Part shown: in pieces, positions 34,248-42,558 of the stretch
How the letters are laid out: each line of letters opens with the position of its first letter
How positions within the stretch are numbered: the first letter of the stretch is position 1
DNA from: Spirochaetales bacterium
GTDB taxonomy: Bacteria; Spirochaetota; Spirochaetia; DSM-27196; Alkalispirochaetaceae
Assembly: GCA_028282545.1 (NCBI GenBank)
Contig: JANQHT010000070.1
Span: 1-64,000 of the forward strand
Length of the DNA: 64,000 nt
Reading direction: 5' to 3'
The notes under the pieces: generated by a model
Told to the model about the DNA's origin: nothing
Seen by the model: the letters and a program-made list of their open reading frames with translations, nothing else
Database searches by the model: none
Program-made: the position numbers and the translations under genes

Positions 34248-35741
34248 ATGACATCTACCAAGCAGAAGATCCTGTCGCTTTCAGGAATAACAAAGACGTA
34301 TCCCGGCGTGACGGCGCTATCCGGAGTTTCGGTGGAATTCCATTCCGGGGAAGTGCACGCAATCATCGGTGAGAACGGTGCCGGGAAGTCGACTATGATC
34401 AAGATCATCTCTGGTGCGGAGGTGCCGGACAGCGGCACGATCGAGTACGAGAGCGTCGTGTATGAGCACATGACTCCGCATCTGTCCCGGCAGAACGGGA
34501 TAGACGTCGTGTACCAGGAGATCAACCTCGTTCCGACACTGTCTGCCTCCGAGAACATATTCCTGGGCAATCCCATCATGCGTGGTCTCACTCTCGATCG
34601 AAAGGAGATGTCGCGCCGCGCGACAGAACTCTTCGAACGCATCAAACTTGGGATTGATCCCAAGGCCCGCATAAAGGATCTCACAATACCGCAGATGCAG
34701 CTCGTGGAGGTTGCCAAGGCGGTATCCAAGATCCCCAAGGTGTTGATTCTGGACGAGCCCACTGCAATGCTCACTGACACGGAGATTGAGATCCTCTTTG
34801 ACCTGATCCGGGATCTCAGGAATCAGGGCACGTGCATCATCTACATCTCGCACCGGCTCCAGGAACTCTCTCAGATCGCCGACACGGTGACTGTCATGCG
34901 CGACGGTCAGAAGATCATCCATCTCAAGACGAGCGAGACTTCGCGCAAGGAACTCATCAGTTACATGGTCGGCCGCGACGTCGCGGAGACCTTCCCGGAA
35001 CGCAACATTGCTCCCGGCGAAACGAAGCTGGAGGTCCGAAAACTCTCCGGAAACGGGATAAGGAACATCTCGTTTGCCGTCCGTGCTGGAGAGATAGTGG
35101 GACTGGCGGGTCTTGTTGGAGCGGGAAGGACCGAGCTGGTGAGGCTCATTTTCGGGGCCGATCCAAAGAGCAGCGGCGAGATTCTCGTAGACGGCAGGCC
35201 AGTGGAAATCAAGCACCCGCGCGACGCAGTCGAGGCCGGGATTGGTTTCATACCGGAGGACCGGAAGGGCCAGGGAGTCCTTCTCAATATGTCTACGAGG
35301 TGGAATATCGTCCTTCCGATGCTTCGCCAGTTGTCCGGAAGGCTGATGATCGTGGACAGAAACCGGGTGGATGAGATCTGCAACGATTTCAAGGATCGTC
35401 TTGACATTCGGACACCCAACATGGATCAGCTCGCGCGAAATCTCAGTGGCGGAAATCAGCAGAAGCTCGTGCTCAGCAAGTGGGTCGCTCGCAAACCGCA
35501 CATACTGATCCTGGACGAACCCACACGGGGCATAGATGTCGGGGCAAAGCAGGAGATCTACCGCCTGATCAGCAAGCTTGCGGAAGAAGGCTACGCCGTT
35601 GTCATGATCTCATCTGAGCTTCCCGAGGTAATCGGACTCTCAGATCGTATTCTCGTGGTTGCTGACGGCCAGATCGCGGGGGAGCTTGAACGACCTGAGT
35701 TTGATCAGGACAAGATACTCAACTATGCGTTTGTTCACTAG
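34248..35741 (+). CDS. Ribose-type ABC transporter, double ATP-binding protein (RbsA/MglA-like)
   Basis: This 497-residue protein has two ABC modules. The first (about 5-240) has Walker A 'GENGAGKST', 'LILDEPTAML' and H-loop 'ISHRLQELSQIAD'. The second (about 255-495) has the degenerate Walker A 'GLVGAGRTEL' normal for this family, 'LSGGNQQKL' and 'LDEPTRGIDVGAK'. Both are typical of carbohydrate uptake transporter-2 systems. The ATG at 34248 has GGACGAGAG upstream. It energises the permease encoded next. The kinase at 29821-31686 carries a domain resembling its first module. Confidence 0.93.
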   Translation: MTSTKQKILSLSGITKTYPGVTALSGVSVEFHSGEVHAIIGENGAGKSTMIKIISGAEVPDSGTIEYESVVYEHMTPHLSRQNGIDVVYQEINLVPTLSASENIFLGNPIMRGLTLDRKEMSRRATELFERIKLGIDPKARIKDLTIPQMQLVEVAKAVSKIPKVLILDEPTAMLTDTEIEILFDLIRDLRNQGTCIIYISHRLQELSQIADTVTVMRDGQKIIHLKTSETSRKELISYMVGRDVAETFPERNIAPGETKLEVRKLSGNGIRNISFAVRAGEIVGLAGLVGAGRTELVRLIFGADPKSSGEILVDGRPVEIKHPRDAVEAGIGFIPEDRKGQGVLLNMSTRWNIVLPMLRQLSGRLMIVDRNRVDEICNDFKDRLDIRTPNMDQLARNLSGGNQQKLVLSKWVARKPHILILDEPTRGIDVGAKQEIYRLISKLAEEGYAVVMISSELPEVIGLSDRILVVADGQIAGELERPEFDQDKILNYAFVH

Positions 35742-35756
35742 GATAAGAGGCACACA

Positions 35757-36719
35757 ATGAAATTCATGTTCTTCGTCAAGAAGCTCGGTATTCTCGGAAT
35801 ACTGCTGCTGCTCGTCATATTCTTCTCGATCGCGAGTCCCGCGTTCCTGACAGTTCAGAACTTCATCAACGTGATTCGACAGGTGTCCATGCTGGCGATA
35901 GTTGGTGTGGGATTCACCTTCGTCCTCATTGGACAAGGCATAGACCTCTCCGTTGGATCACAGATCTCCCTCATTGGTGTAGTCACCGCGCTTCTGATTC
36001 GGGATGCAGCCATGTCACCCGCCCTCGCAGTAGCGATTGGAGTTGCCATGGGAGCGGTCATTGGCTTCATCAATGGGATTCTGGTGACGAAGATGCGGAT
36101 CAATCCGCTGATTGCGACACTCGCAATGCTCACAATCCTCAAGGGGGTGAGCTACATCGCATGCGGCGGAATGCCGGTCTACAATATGCCCTCGTCGCTC
36201 AAGGCGATCGCTCAGGGATATGTTTGGGTGATTCCTATTCCGGTCATCATCATGATTGTGATAGTCCTTGTGGGTGGGTTTCTGCTCAACAAGACGTACT
36301 TCGGTGTTGAGGTGTATGCAGTTGGCAGCAACCTGGAGGCGGCACGTCTCTCAGGCCTGAACACGGACCGCATCAAGATAACCGTCTATGCCCTTCTTGG
36401 ACTGCTTACCGGTATCGCGGCGATCATAATGCTTGCACGGATCAATTCCGGACAGCCTGTGGCGGGCACCGGATTTGAGCTCGACGTTCTCACGGCCATC
36501 GTACTTGGTGGAGTGAGTATCTCCGGCGGTGAGGGCAAGATATCCGGCGCATTTGTGGGGGTCCTCGTCATGGGCGTCCTGAGCAATGGACTGCTCCTTG
36601 TTGGCCTCGGCGAGTACTACCAGATGCTCGTGAAGGGGTTGGTGCTGCTGACGGCGGTCGGGATTGACGGTCTACAGCACAAGAGATCCGCCGCATCCAA
36701 GGCTGCGGCTGCAGCCTAG
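35757..36719 (+). CDS. Ribose-type ABC transporter permease (RbsC-like)
   Basis: The 320-residue inner-membrane permease has 8-10 hydrophobic segments and RbsC-family motifs 'GQGIDLSVGSQISLIG', 'INGILVTKMRINPLIATLAM' and 'LTAIVLGGVSISGGEGK'. Its N-terminus is short, as in many family members. It starts 15 bp after the ATPase gene with AGAGG upstream and completes the sigma-54-controlled importer. Confidence 0.93.
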   Translation: MKFMFFVKKLGILGILLLLVIFFSIASPAFLTVQNFINVIRQVSMLAIVGVGFTFVLIGQGIDLSVGSQISLIGVVTALLIRDAAMSPALAVAIGVAMGAVIGFINGILVTKMRINPLIATLAMLTILKGVSYIACGGMPVYNMPSSLKAIAQGYVWVIPIPVIIMIVIVLVGGFLLNKTYFGVEVYAVGSNLEAARLSGLNTDRIKITVYALLGLLTGIAAIIMLARINSGQPVAGTGFELDVLTAIVLGGVSISGGEGKISGAFVGVLVMGVLSNGLLLVGLGEYYQMLVKGLVLLTAVGIDGLQHKRSAASKAAAAA

Positions 36720-36728
36720 GGAGGATCA

Positions 36729-37709
36729 ATGCAGAAACTCAATCCAGAGAACATCAGTCTGAACTATGGTGAACTCGCGCCGGAAGTTGTGCTCCCGCCA
36801 CCTGACAGGTTTGATCTTGCCCCTGATGCTGAGGCACGCGCACTGTATCATCGCGAGAAGTTCGCCGTCATGACCCTGGCAGTCATGAAGAAAGCCGTCT
36901 ATCCGCAACTGATGAAGGTCCGAACGACGGAGTCCGGATTTGAGCGCGATGGATACTTCGTGCCCGTCCGGGTGTACCATCCGGCGGAACCGGGGGGCGC
37001 TCCGGTGCTCGTCCTCTACCACGGCGGGGGCTGGGCAATCAACGACATCAACATCTATGACTATGTGTGCCGCTACCTTGCCTACAGATCCGGCGCCGTG
37101 ATCTTCTCAGTGGACTACCGTCTTGCACCCCAGCACAAGTTTCCTGTTGGATTGGAGGACTGTTATGGCGCCACGCAGTGGGTCTTCGACAACGCGGCGA
37201 AGGCGCACGGAGGCGATCCAAATCGAATCTCGGTAGCCGGCGACAGCGCCGGCGGCAACTATGCCGCTGTTGTGTCAATGACAGCCAGAGACAGCGGCGA
37301 CTTCCCCGTTGCAAACCAGATCCTGATCTACCCCGGCCTTGATCTCACCGAGACAGAGTACTACTCATTGAAACGATACGCGAAAGGATACTTCCTTGAG
37401 ATTGATCTGAGCGGGCCAAACATAGCTACAGAGATGTACTTGCAGGACCTGAGTCAGGCCAGCGACCCTCGCGTGTCCCCGATGCTGGCGAAGGATTTCC
37501 GCGGACTTCCGCGAACGCAAGTCATTTCGGCTGAATCTGATCCGATTGTTGACCATGCAGTTCGCTACGCAAAACTCCTCAGCGCAGCAGAAGTTCCGGT
37601 CGACTTCTATCTGTTTGAAGGAATGCCTCACGGGTTCATCACCGACAACTACGGCGCTTCATTTCAGGCGATGGACCTGATGTGCGATCTGCTGCGCGGC
37701 GGGAGCTGA
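36729..37709 (+). CDS. Alpha/beta hydrolase of the hormone-sensitive-lipase family
   Basis: This 326-residue esterase has the HSL oxyanion motif 'YHGGGWAIND' near residue 97, the nucleophile elbow 'GDSAGGN' near residue 166, the acid in 'ESDPIVDHA' and the catalytic His in 'GMPHGF'. There is no signal peptide, so it acts in the cytoplasm. GGGAGGATCA precedes the ATG, 9 bp after the permease gene. It probably hydrolyses an ester, such as an acetylated sugar, after import. Confidence 0.9.
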   Translation: MQKLNPENISLNYGELAPEVVLPPPDRFDLAPDAEARALYHREKFAVMTLAVMKKAVYPQLMKVRTTESGFERDGYFVPVRVYHPAEPGGAPVLVLYHGGGWAINDINIYDYVCRYLAYRSGAVIFSVDYRLAPQHKFPVGLEDCYGATQWVFDNAAKAHGGDPNRISVAGDSAGGNYAAVVSMTARDSGDFPVANQILIYPGLDLTETEYYSLKRYAKGYFLEIDLSGPNIATEMYLQDLSQASDPRVSPMLAKDFRGLPRTQVISAESDPIVDHAVRYAKLLSAAEVPVDFYLFEGMPHGFITDNYGASFQAMDLMCDLLRGGS

Positions 37710-37775
37710 ACTCACACAAGGCGCGGTGTATTTCGCGTCAGCCTCTTGGATTGAGGGGCACCTGAAGGGAGAGCA

Positions 37776-38786
37776 ATGCGGATGAGAGCTGCAGAAATAC
37801 GAGAACCTCACGTTATCAAGATCGTCGAGTTGTCGGAAGAGGATTTGATGAACCCGGCAGACCGAAACCTGACAATTGAAGTTGCGGCAAGCGGCATCTG
37901 TGGCACGGATCTGCACATCTACAAGGGCGAGTACATTGGCGAGTTTCCTGTCATCCCGGGGCACGAGTTCTCCGGGACGGTTGTCGCCACGGGATCCGCC
38001 GTGACGCACTTCAAGCCGGGCGACCGTGTTGCTGTGGAACCGAACGTTGCCTGCGAAGACTGCCAGGAATGCAGGGAGAATCGGCGTCACTTCTGCCGGA
38101 ACTGGTGGGCGGTCGGAGTCACAGCGCCCGGCGGGATGGCGACGCATGTGACTGTACCGGAGACCGCCGTCTTCTCCATTGGGGAAATCGACTTTGTCTA
38201 CGGCGCGTTCATGGAACCGTTGTCGTGCGTGATCCACGGCGTGGAGATAGCGAAACCACGTCTTGCTGACCGGATTGCCATAGCCGGTGCCGGCCCTATT
38301 GGCATCCTGCTTCTCCGCGTGTTCCGCGCGACGGGAGTCTCCTGGATAGATGTGATCGAGCGGAACGAGAGTCGTGCACAATTCGTCGAGGGCGCTGGTG
38401 CGAACAGCGTGTTTCGAGATCTGAGTGATGTGCCACGAGGTCAATACGACATGTTTGTAGACGCCACCGGCGTGCCATCCGTGGTCGAGGATTCGGTTGA
38501 CCTGGTGCGACCCGCCGGCAGGATCCTGCTCTTTGGGGTTCCTCCAAAGGATTCGCGTCTGACCATCGATCCATTCAAGGTCTTCAACCGAGAGCTCACG
38601 ATACTGGGTTCCTTCACATCCCTTCGAAACTCACGGCAAGCCATCGACCTCATTGAGTCAGGCATCGTCAGAGTTTCTGATCTTGTCTCGCATCTGCTGC
38701 CTCTTGAGCAATTCGCCAGGGGCATCGATCTTCTTCTGCATCCAACCGAACCCACGATGAAAGTGATGATTGATCCGCGACTGTAG
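37776..38786 (+). CDS. Zinc-dependent medium-chain dehydrogenase (sorbitol/threonine-type)
   Basis: The 336-residue dehydrogenase has the catalytic zinc site in 'GICGTDLHIYKGEY' and 'PGHEFSG'. The structural zinc motif has four Cys ('CEDCQECRENRRHFC'), and the NAD site is 'IAGAGPIGILLLRVF'. This is the pattern of polyol and sugar-alcohol dehydrogenases. Two ATGs 6 nt apart are possible starts; GGGAG serves the first. It ends the sigma-54 operon, and with the esterase it suggests that a sugar alcohol or its ester is imported and oxidised. Confidence 0.9.
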   Translation: MRMRAAEIREPHVIKIVELSEEDLMNPADRNLTIEVAASGICGTDLHIYKGEYIGEFPVIPGHEFSGTVVATGSAVTHFKPGDRVAVEPNVACEDCQECRENRRHFCRNWWAVGVTAPGGMATHVTVPETAVFSIGEIDFVYGAFMEPLSCVIHGVEIAKPRLADRIAIAGAGPIGILLLRVFRATGVSWIDVIERNESRAQFVEGAGANSVFRDLSDVPRGQYDMFVDATGVPSVVEDSVDLVRPAGRILLFGVPPKDSRLTIDPFKVFNRELTILGSFTSLRNSRQAIDLIESGIVRVSDLVSHLLPLEQFARGIDLLLHPTEPTMKVMIDPRL

Positions 38787-38835
38787 CCCGGCAAACGCGA
38801 GGAGTGTAGCGCGCAGGAGTTGCGGGATTTCATAT

Positions 38836-38976
38836 CTATCTGTCCTTCTCCAGGTTGCGTAGATCCTCAAACCGGCGCTCATTTTCCTTCTTGGCGAGAT
38901 CCCTCGGTCGTTGCGCCTCTTCTGGCTGTGCGAGTTCGAGGGCCCGGTAGCGGATCTCCGCCTGCACGTTGTAGCT
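38836..38976 (-). pseudogene. Open reading-frame remnant with charged coiled-coil-like tail
   Basis: Downstream of the IS30 relic stop, in the same frame, 46 codons read as a plausible protein end: 'VQAEIRYRALELAQPEE' and then a highly charged stretch with 'KKENERRFEDLRNLEKDR' before TAG. There is no start codon or recognisable family. It may be the tail of a gene disrupted by the IS. The 383-bp gap 38787-39169 holds only this and the IS30 relic. Confidence 0.3.
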
Positions 38977-39064
38977 TCAACCATCAAGTGCAACAAAGCG
39001 TCGGTCTCTGAACACTTCGTTGGGCAGTATTGAAGCCGAGGCGTTTTCTGGGACGTGAGCGGTT
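38977..39064 (-). pseudogene. IS30-family transposase C-terminal relic (frameshifted)
   Basis: One frame reads 'RPRKRLGFNT', and the next frame continues 'PNEVFRDRRFVALDG' and a stop. IS30-family transposases end in just this way ('NxRPRKxLGxxTPxEVF...VAL'). The switch occurs at about 39026, so a single frameshift separates the halves. Nothing further upstream matches the transposase core, so this is only the last 30 codons of an old insertion. Confidence 0.55.
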
Positions 39065-39169
39065 GCTTCGGCGCGCTCGTTGCTGATCGGCCGCGCCGGC
39101 AAGGGACGCGCCAATCGGCTCCCTCCGGTCGCCGCCGTAGCCGGCAAGAGATCTCAAGGTTATGTTGAT

Positions 39170-39805
39170 TCACTTCCGGCCATAATTGTTCAAAGGGCGG
39201 AGAATCGTGATCTTTCCACGACCGGTTTCAAGCGATCCTCGGTTTTCCAGCTCTTTTAACGTTCGATTCACCGTCTCGCGACTCAATGATAACCGATGGG
39301 CGATTTCTTCTTGCGTGACTGTGATTTGAGATTCATTGTTCTTATTGGTGAGAAGAAACTGGACAACTCGGTCCCGTGCCGACGACAGACTGAGGTGCTT
39401 GTGGAGCCGGTAGTATTCACGGGCAAGGAATTGCGACATGTTTTCGGGGAAACGGGACACAAGATCCCGAGTCGCTGACACACCGAAGGTAGCGGTATAG
39501 CAATCGGGGGCCGCACAGGCGTCTGAAAGATATGGACCCGCCGCGACTGTTTCGGCTAACCCTATCCATTCACCCGGTTCGACCGTGCGAACGAGCAATC
39601 GTGAGCCATCCAATCTCCATTTGGACAATTCGGCCATTCCGGCGACCACCAGCCTCGCCGCGTCCGCCAGGTCGTCTTGGTATTCGATGTGTTTCTCGCG
39701 TCGAAACTCTTCAATCCGAAATGAGGGGAGATTTCGTGCGAATATACGGCGGTCGTTTTGACCAAATGCGTCGGCGATACGTTCGATGATCTCCGATTGT
39801 TTCAC
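39170..39805 (-). CDS. Crp/Fnr-family transcriptional regulator
   Basis: This 211-residue protein has a cyclic-nucleotide-binding-type beta-roll (about 25-120) and a C-terminal winged HTH ('VTQEEIAHRLSLSRETVNRTLKELENRGSL', in part; about 162-195). No Fnr-type Cys cluster is seen at the N-terminus. The GTG start overlaps the stop of the FliM-like gene (GTGA), so it is translated with it. Such coupling suggests that it regulates with, or in response to, the motor-switch-like protein. The signal is unknown. Confidence 0.88.
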   Translation of the reverse strand: MKQSEIIERIADAFGQNDRRIFARNLPSFRIEEFRREKHIEYQDDLADAARLVVAGMAELSKWRLDGSRLLVRTVEPGEWIGLAETVAAGPYLSDACAAPDCYTATFGVSATRDLVSRFPENMSQFLAREYYRLHKHLSLSSARDRVVQFLLTNKNNESQITVTQEEIAHRLSLSRETVNRTLKELENRGSLETGRGKITILRPLNNYGRK

Positions 39806-40947
39806 GAGGAGAGTCCCGCAAGCAGGCCGAGGAGTTTCCGAAGGTATCGGTACGGGTAGGTAACCGTGAGGTTGCCATTGTCGGCCTGCAAACGAACGAA
39901 GACTACCATTTCAAAGTCTTCGAGGAAGTCTTGCCGAAGCGGTGTCTGCCAATCGGTCTGGTCGGCGAATTGAACGGGAAACAAGCGCCCCCAACTGTGT
40001 TCGAGCGCGGACGTTACCAGTTCAACGGGAAGCTGGTCGGGCGTACCGGACCACCCTATCAGAACTCGTTCAAGGGGCAACGCCGTAGCCATATCGTGCG
40101 CCCGTTGTCGGAATTTCCGATCCCAATCGGGATCGCTTTTCCCAGTGTCTAGATCGTTGAAGTACTCAATTTCTTGATCCGCGCGGGACCGCGAACCGTC
40201 GGTGACCGTGTACCCTGCCGAGAGTTCGGAGAACGAAGCGCCAGGGTCCACAAACTCCGCGATCTCATGCCAGGCAATTTGATCGACGAGCCGAAGCGTT
40301 ATCGATCGAACGTGGGGTACAAAGTTCGCGAGGCGGTCGGCGATGGTATTGTGCAGGACGGCCAGCGCGTGGATCTGGTCCCGGCTGAAACGGTCCGGCT
40401 TGCTGAAATCGTAGATCTTGAGGTCGTCTGGGACGCCGGTAGGCATTGTCCCAATGCCTTGGTTCCATCCATCAGCAACAACGTCCGTGATTTGGATACC
40501 CCAAAACTCACCCGATATCACGGGCACCCCAACCGCGACGACTCCTCCGAAAACGGTCAGCTCCGCTACAACTCCACGCGGGTCACCTGTGACCGCTGAG
40601 AGAACCGATCCGGCACCGAGTGAACTCAACGTCCGCGCGTCAACGCGCCCGGACCATAAACGGAGTTCGATGGGCAGTTGATCCAACAAACGCTCGGTGC
40701 TCAGACGACCGGGAAGGCTCTTGGGTTTCCAATCGCCGTCGAAAATCTGAAAGAACCACCGATCGTCTTTTTTGTAGACTTCGACAAGCGCAAGCTCGCG
40801 ACCGTTGCAAGTGATCGTCGCGGGTTCGCCGGGGCACCGATCCAATAGAAGGACAACGGACCCGACTTCGAGTTTTCTCAGTTGGGCGGGCGACAGATGA
40901 CCTTTTGCGAGGATAATCTCCAGATTCGTTTCACCAACGGTTTTCAT
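39802..40947 (-). CDS. Domain-permuted FliM/FliN-like protein (SPOA-SPOA-FliM core)
   Basis: This 381-residue cytoplasmic protein has two SPOA domains first: residues about 8-70 ('LEVGSVVLLLDRCPGEPATI') and about 87-155 ('LPIELRLWSG..LGAGSVLSAV..GIQITDV'). The FliM core follows, beginning 'KIYDFSKPDRFSRDQIHALAVLH' (in part; about 178-200) and ending with a FliM-like 'EMVVFVRLQADNGNLTVTYPYRYL'. In canonical FliM the YDF..P.RFS block is near the N-terminus and a single SPOA domain is at the C-terminus, so the order here is reversed and SPOA is duplicated. AGGAG precedes the ATG. It could be an alternative switch component or a FliN/SpaO-like adaptor. It is coupled to a Crp-family gene, not to a flagellar operon. 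Confidence 0.75.
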   Translation of the reverse strand: MKTVGETNLEIILAKGHLSPAQLRKLEVGSVVLLLDRCPGEPATITCNGRELALVEVYKKDDRWFFQIFDGDWKPKSLPGRLSTERLLDQLPIELRLWSGRVDARTLSSLGAGSVLSAVTGDPRGVVAELTVFGGVVAVGVPVISGEFWGIQITDVVADGWNQGIGTMPTGVPDDLKIYDFSKPDRFSRDQIHALAVLHNTIADRLANFVPHVRSITLRLVDQIAWHEIAEFVDPGASFSELSAGYTVTDGSRSRADQEIEYFNDLDTGKSDPDWDRKFRQRAHDMATALPLERVLIGWSGTPDQLPVELVTSALEHSWGRLFPVQFADQTDWQTPLRQDFLEDFEMVVFVRLQADNGNLTVTYPYRYLRKLLGLLAGLSS

Positions 40948-41161
40948 TTCGTGACTCCTGCAGGTTTGATTGCCGAATGAGATTGTGTCGCCAAATCCTC
41001 AGTTCATCCGTTCGATACGTCTATGATGTTCGTCACATAGTACTGAAATTTCGCCGTTCCCAACGCGGCGGCGGCACGCGTAGTAAAGCCTCGTGCGCGA
41101 AGGAGCCGCGGTCGCGATGACGGCGGTCCGGTGCGAGTCGGCAATGGTTCGCGTATAGCCT

Positions 41162-41228
41162 GTGGGTTCCCGAGGGGGGAGCGGAAGCGCCGAGCGCGGC
41201 GGAGGTGACGGAGCCGGGGAACGCCGCG
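41162..41228. repeat. Direct repeat, copy 1 (left of the HEPN-MNT pair)
   Basis: This 67-bp sequence matches 42247-42318 along its length. The last 28 bp (41201-41228) are identical to 42291-42318, and the difference is mainly a 6-bp insertion in copy 2. It lies just downstream of the MNT gene. The rest of the gap 40948-41236 shows no gene. Confidence 0.85.
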
Positions 41229-41236
41229 TCTGGTGC

Positions 41237-41611
41237 CTACCGGTCCGGGGCGGGGTCTGCCGCGTAGAGAACGACACCGCGCTGATTGATGGACGTTTGA
41301 ACGTGTTCGGGAACGCAGGCGATCGTGACGATGTCTACGTCGAACTCCGATTGCTCGGCAATCTCCATGGCGCGGAAGAGGTCACCCCCGTCGATTGCAA
41401 GATCGATATCGAAGTGTGGTGTCGGGGGCGATCCGTCGGCGAGTGAACCGAAGAGAACGACGCGCTGTACCGACGGGTCCCCCGAGGCGATCTTTGCGGC
41501 GAGGCGGGCTGCCTCGGCTCGTGCAAGCTCCGCTCTCCGCGCGATTGCCCGGGCCTCCCGCTCGTTCTCCGCGCGTATTCCGGTAGCGTACGATTCCGGA
41601 TCAAAGGGCAT
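41237..41611 (-). CDS. MNT-type nucleotidyltransferase antitoxin
   Basis: The 124-residue protein has the minimal nucleotidyltransferase motif: 'VVLFGSLADGSPPTPHFDIDLAI' (in part; GS at about 55 and DxD at about 68-70), followed by a second strand with 'FDVDIV'. An N-terminal helix-rich arm precedes it. The ATG at 41611 lies inside the end of the HEPN gene (11-nt overlap). In HEPN-MNT modules the nucleotidyltransferase AMPylates or otherwise silences the HEPN ribonuclease (family knowledge). Confidence 0.85.
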   Translation of the reverse strand: MPFDPESYATGIRAENEREARAIARRAELARAEAARLAAKIASGDPSVQRVVLFGSLADGSPPTPHFDIDLAIDGGDLFRAMEIAEQSEFDVDIVTIACVPEHVQTSINQRGVVLYAADPAPDR

Positions 41612-42092
41612 CGGCGATCGCCTTGAGCTTTCGGCAGTAGTCACGGTGGAGTTCCGGAAAGCGTGCAAAAAAGCGAACGACGATTTCCTGGACCGCCGCC
41701 GTCTTCCCGGGATCGAGATCCTCGCCGTAGAGGTGGCGGAAACGGTGGCGAAACCGCAGGATCTCCCGTACGTCGCGACTCTCCCCCGGTGCAACGAGAA
41801 AGGCCGGCCGCAGGTTGGGGATATCGAGTGCCATTCGTTCGACCAGGGCATGGTGCCACCGGTGGCCGGGCAGGTTGTTTTCAAAGGCTTTGGAAACGCG
41901 GAGGAAGTAGTTTTCCAGTACGCCGTAGAGCGTATAAATCGTGTAGCCCAGGGCGCCCCAGTCGATGGGACCGTCGGCACCGTTCCGGATACGCTGCCAT
42001 GCGGTGCGATTTCGCGCGAGAAGTCGGTCTATTTCGGCGGCGTCGCCCACCAGTTCCTGGACGAGCGTCGTTAGGGAGGCGCTGGTTCGCAT
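41601..42092 (-). CDS. HEPN-domain protein (toxin partner of MNT)
   Basis: This 163-residue all-helical protein has the HEPN layout, with a conserved late motif 'RFRHRFRHLYGEDLDP' (about residues 111-126) that includes an R-x4-H pattern like the HEPN active site, and an earlier 'YTLYGVLENYFLRV'. It comes first in a two-gene unit overlapping the MNT gene. Together they form a type VII-like toxin-antitoxin module. Both genes lie between two copies of a 70-bp direct repeat. Confidence 0.75.
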   Translation of the reverse strand: MRTSASLTTLVQELVGDAAEIDRLLARNRTAWQRIRNGADGPIDWGALGYTIYTLYGVLENYFLRVSKAFENNLPGHRWHHALVERMALDIPNLRPAFLVAPGESRDVREILRFRHRFRHLYGEDLDPGKTAAVQEIVVRFFARFPELHRDYCRKLKAIADAL

Positions 42093-42246
42093 ACATCGAT
42101 AAGCGTATCACTCGTGGACGGTGACGAGGAACTCCCGGGGCGTGACGAAGGCGACTGTGCCGACGCTGCACGTGATTCCGGATCGCAGGCTGGAAACCTC
42201 GATGAGGGCATCCTCACTACGGTGTGCTTCGAATGGCACGGTTCGG

Positions 42247-42318
42247 GTGGGAACCGAGGGGGTAGCGGAAGCACCGAACGCGGCGCCGGCGGAGGTGACG
42301 GAGCCGGGGAACGCCGCG
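42247..42318. repeat. Direct repeat, copy 2 (right of the HEPN-MNT pair)
   Basis: This 72-bp sequence is the partner of 41162-41228 in the same orientation, with 28 identical bases at the right end. The two copies are about 1,090 bp apart and bracket the HEPN-MNT module. They are too long for target-site duplications and could be cassette boundaries or recombination sites. Confidence 0.85.
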
Positions 42319-42467
42319 CGGTGCGGCGGACGGGCGCGGGGCAAGAACGGCGGACGAGTGCGCTCCAGCACGTGGTACGTCGCCCTTCTACGTATGGGGA
42401 CCACCGGGCCGTATACGGTTCTCCGGGGAGGAGACGTCATGCGCTCGTCCGCCGACGGTGCTGAAGC

Positions 42468-42502
42468 GAGGGGGAGACTTCCCCCTCATGATTTTTGTTT
42501 TT
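42468..42502 (+). terminator. Rho-independent terminator (plus strand)
   Basis: GAGGGGG (42468-42474) and CCCCCTC (42481-42487) form a stem with a 6-nt loop, followed by ATGATTTTTGTTTTT. It reads rightward, against the neighbouring adenosine kinase gene, and has no obvious plus-strand gene before it. Confidence 0.65.
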
Positions 42503-42558
42503 GCCGCCGCGCAGGGCTTGCAGGCCGGATCCGGATTCCCGGCTCCCCGGTGGCGTCT

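Larger units (their letters stand above)
42093..42558. other. 466-bp gene-poor gap with direct repeat and orphan terminator
   Basis: No convincing protein gene is seen. The gap holds repeat copy 2 (42247-42318), a very GC-rich stretch up to 42467 and a plus-strand terminator at 42468-42502. Because no plus-strand gene precedes that terminator, a non-coding transcript is possible; no known RNA family was recognised. Confidence 0.5.

Noticed and set aside
41312-41980. Upstream extension of the MNT frame to 41980
   Set aside because: The extension overlaps the HEPN gene in another frame and has atypical composition. The nucleotidyltransferase fold fits a start at 41611.
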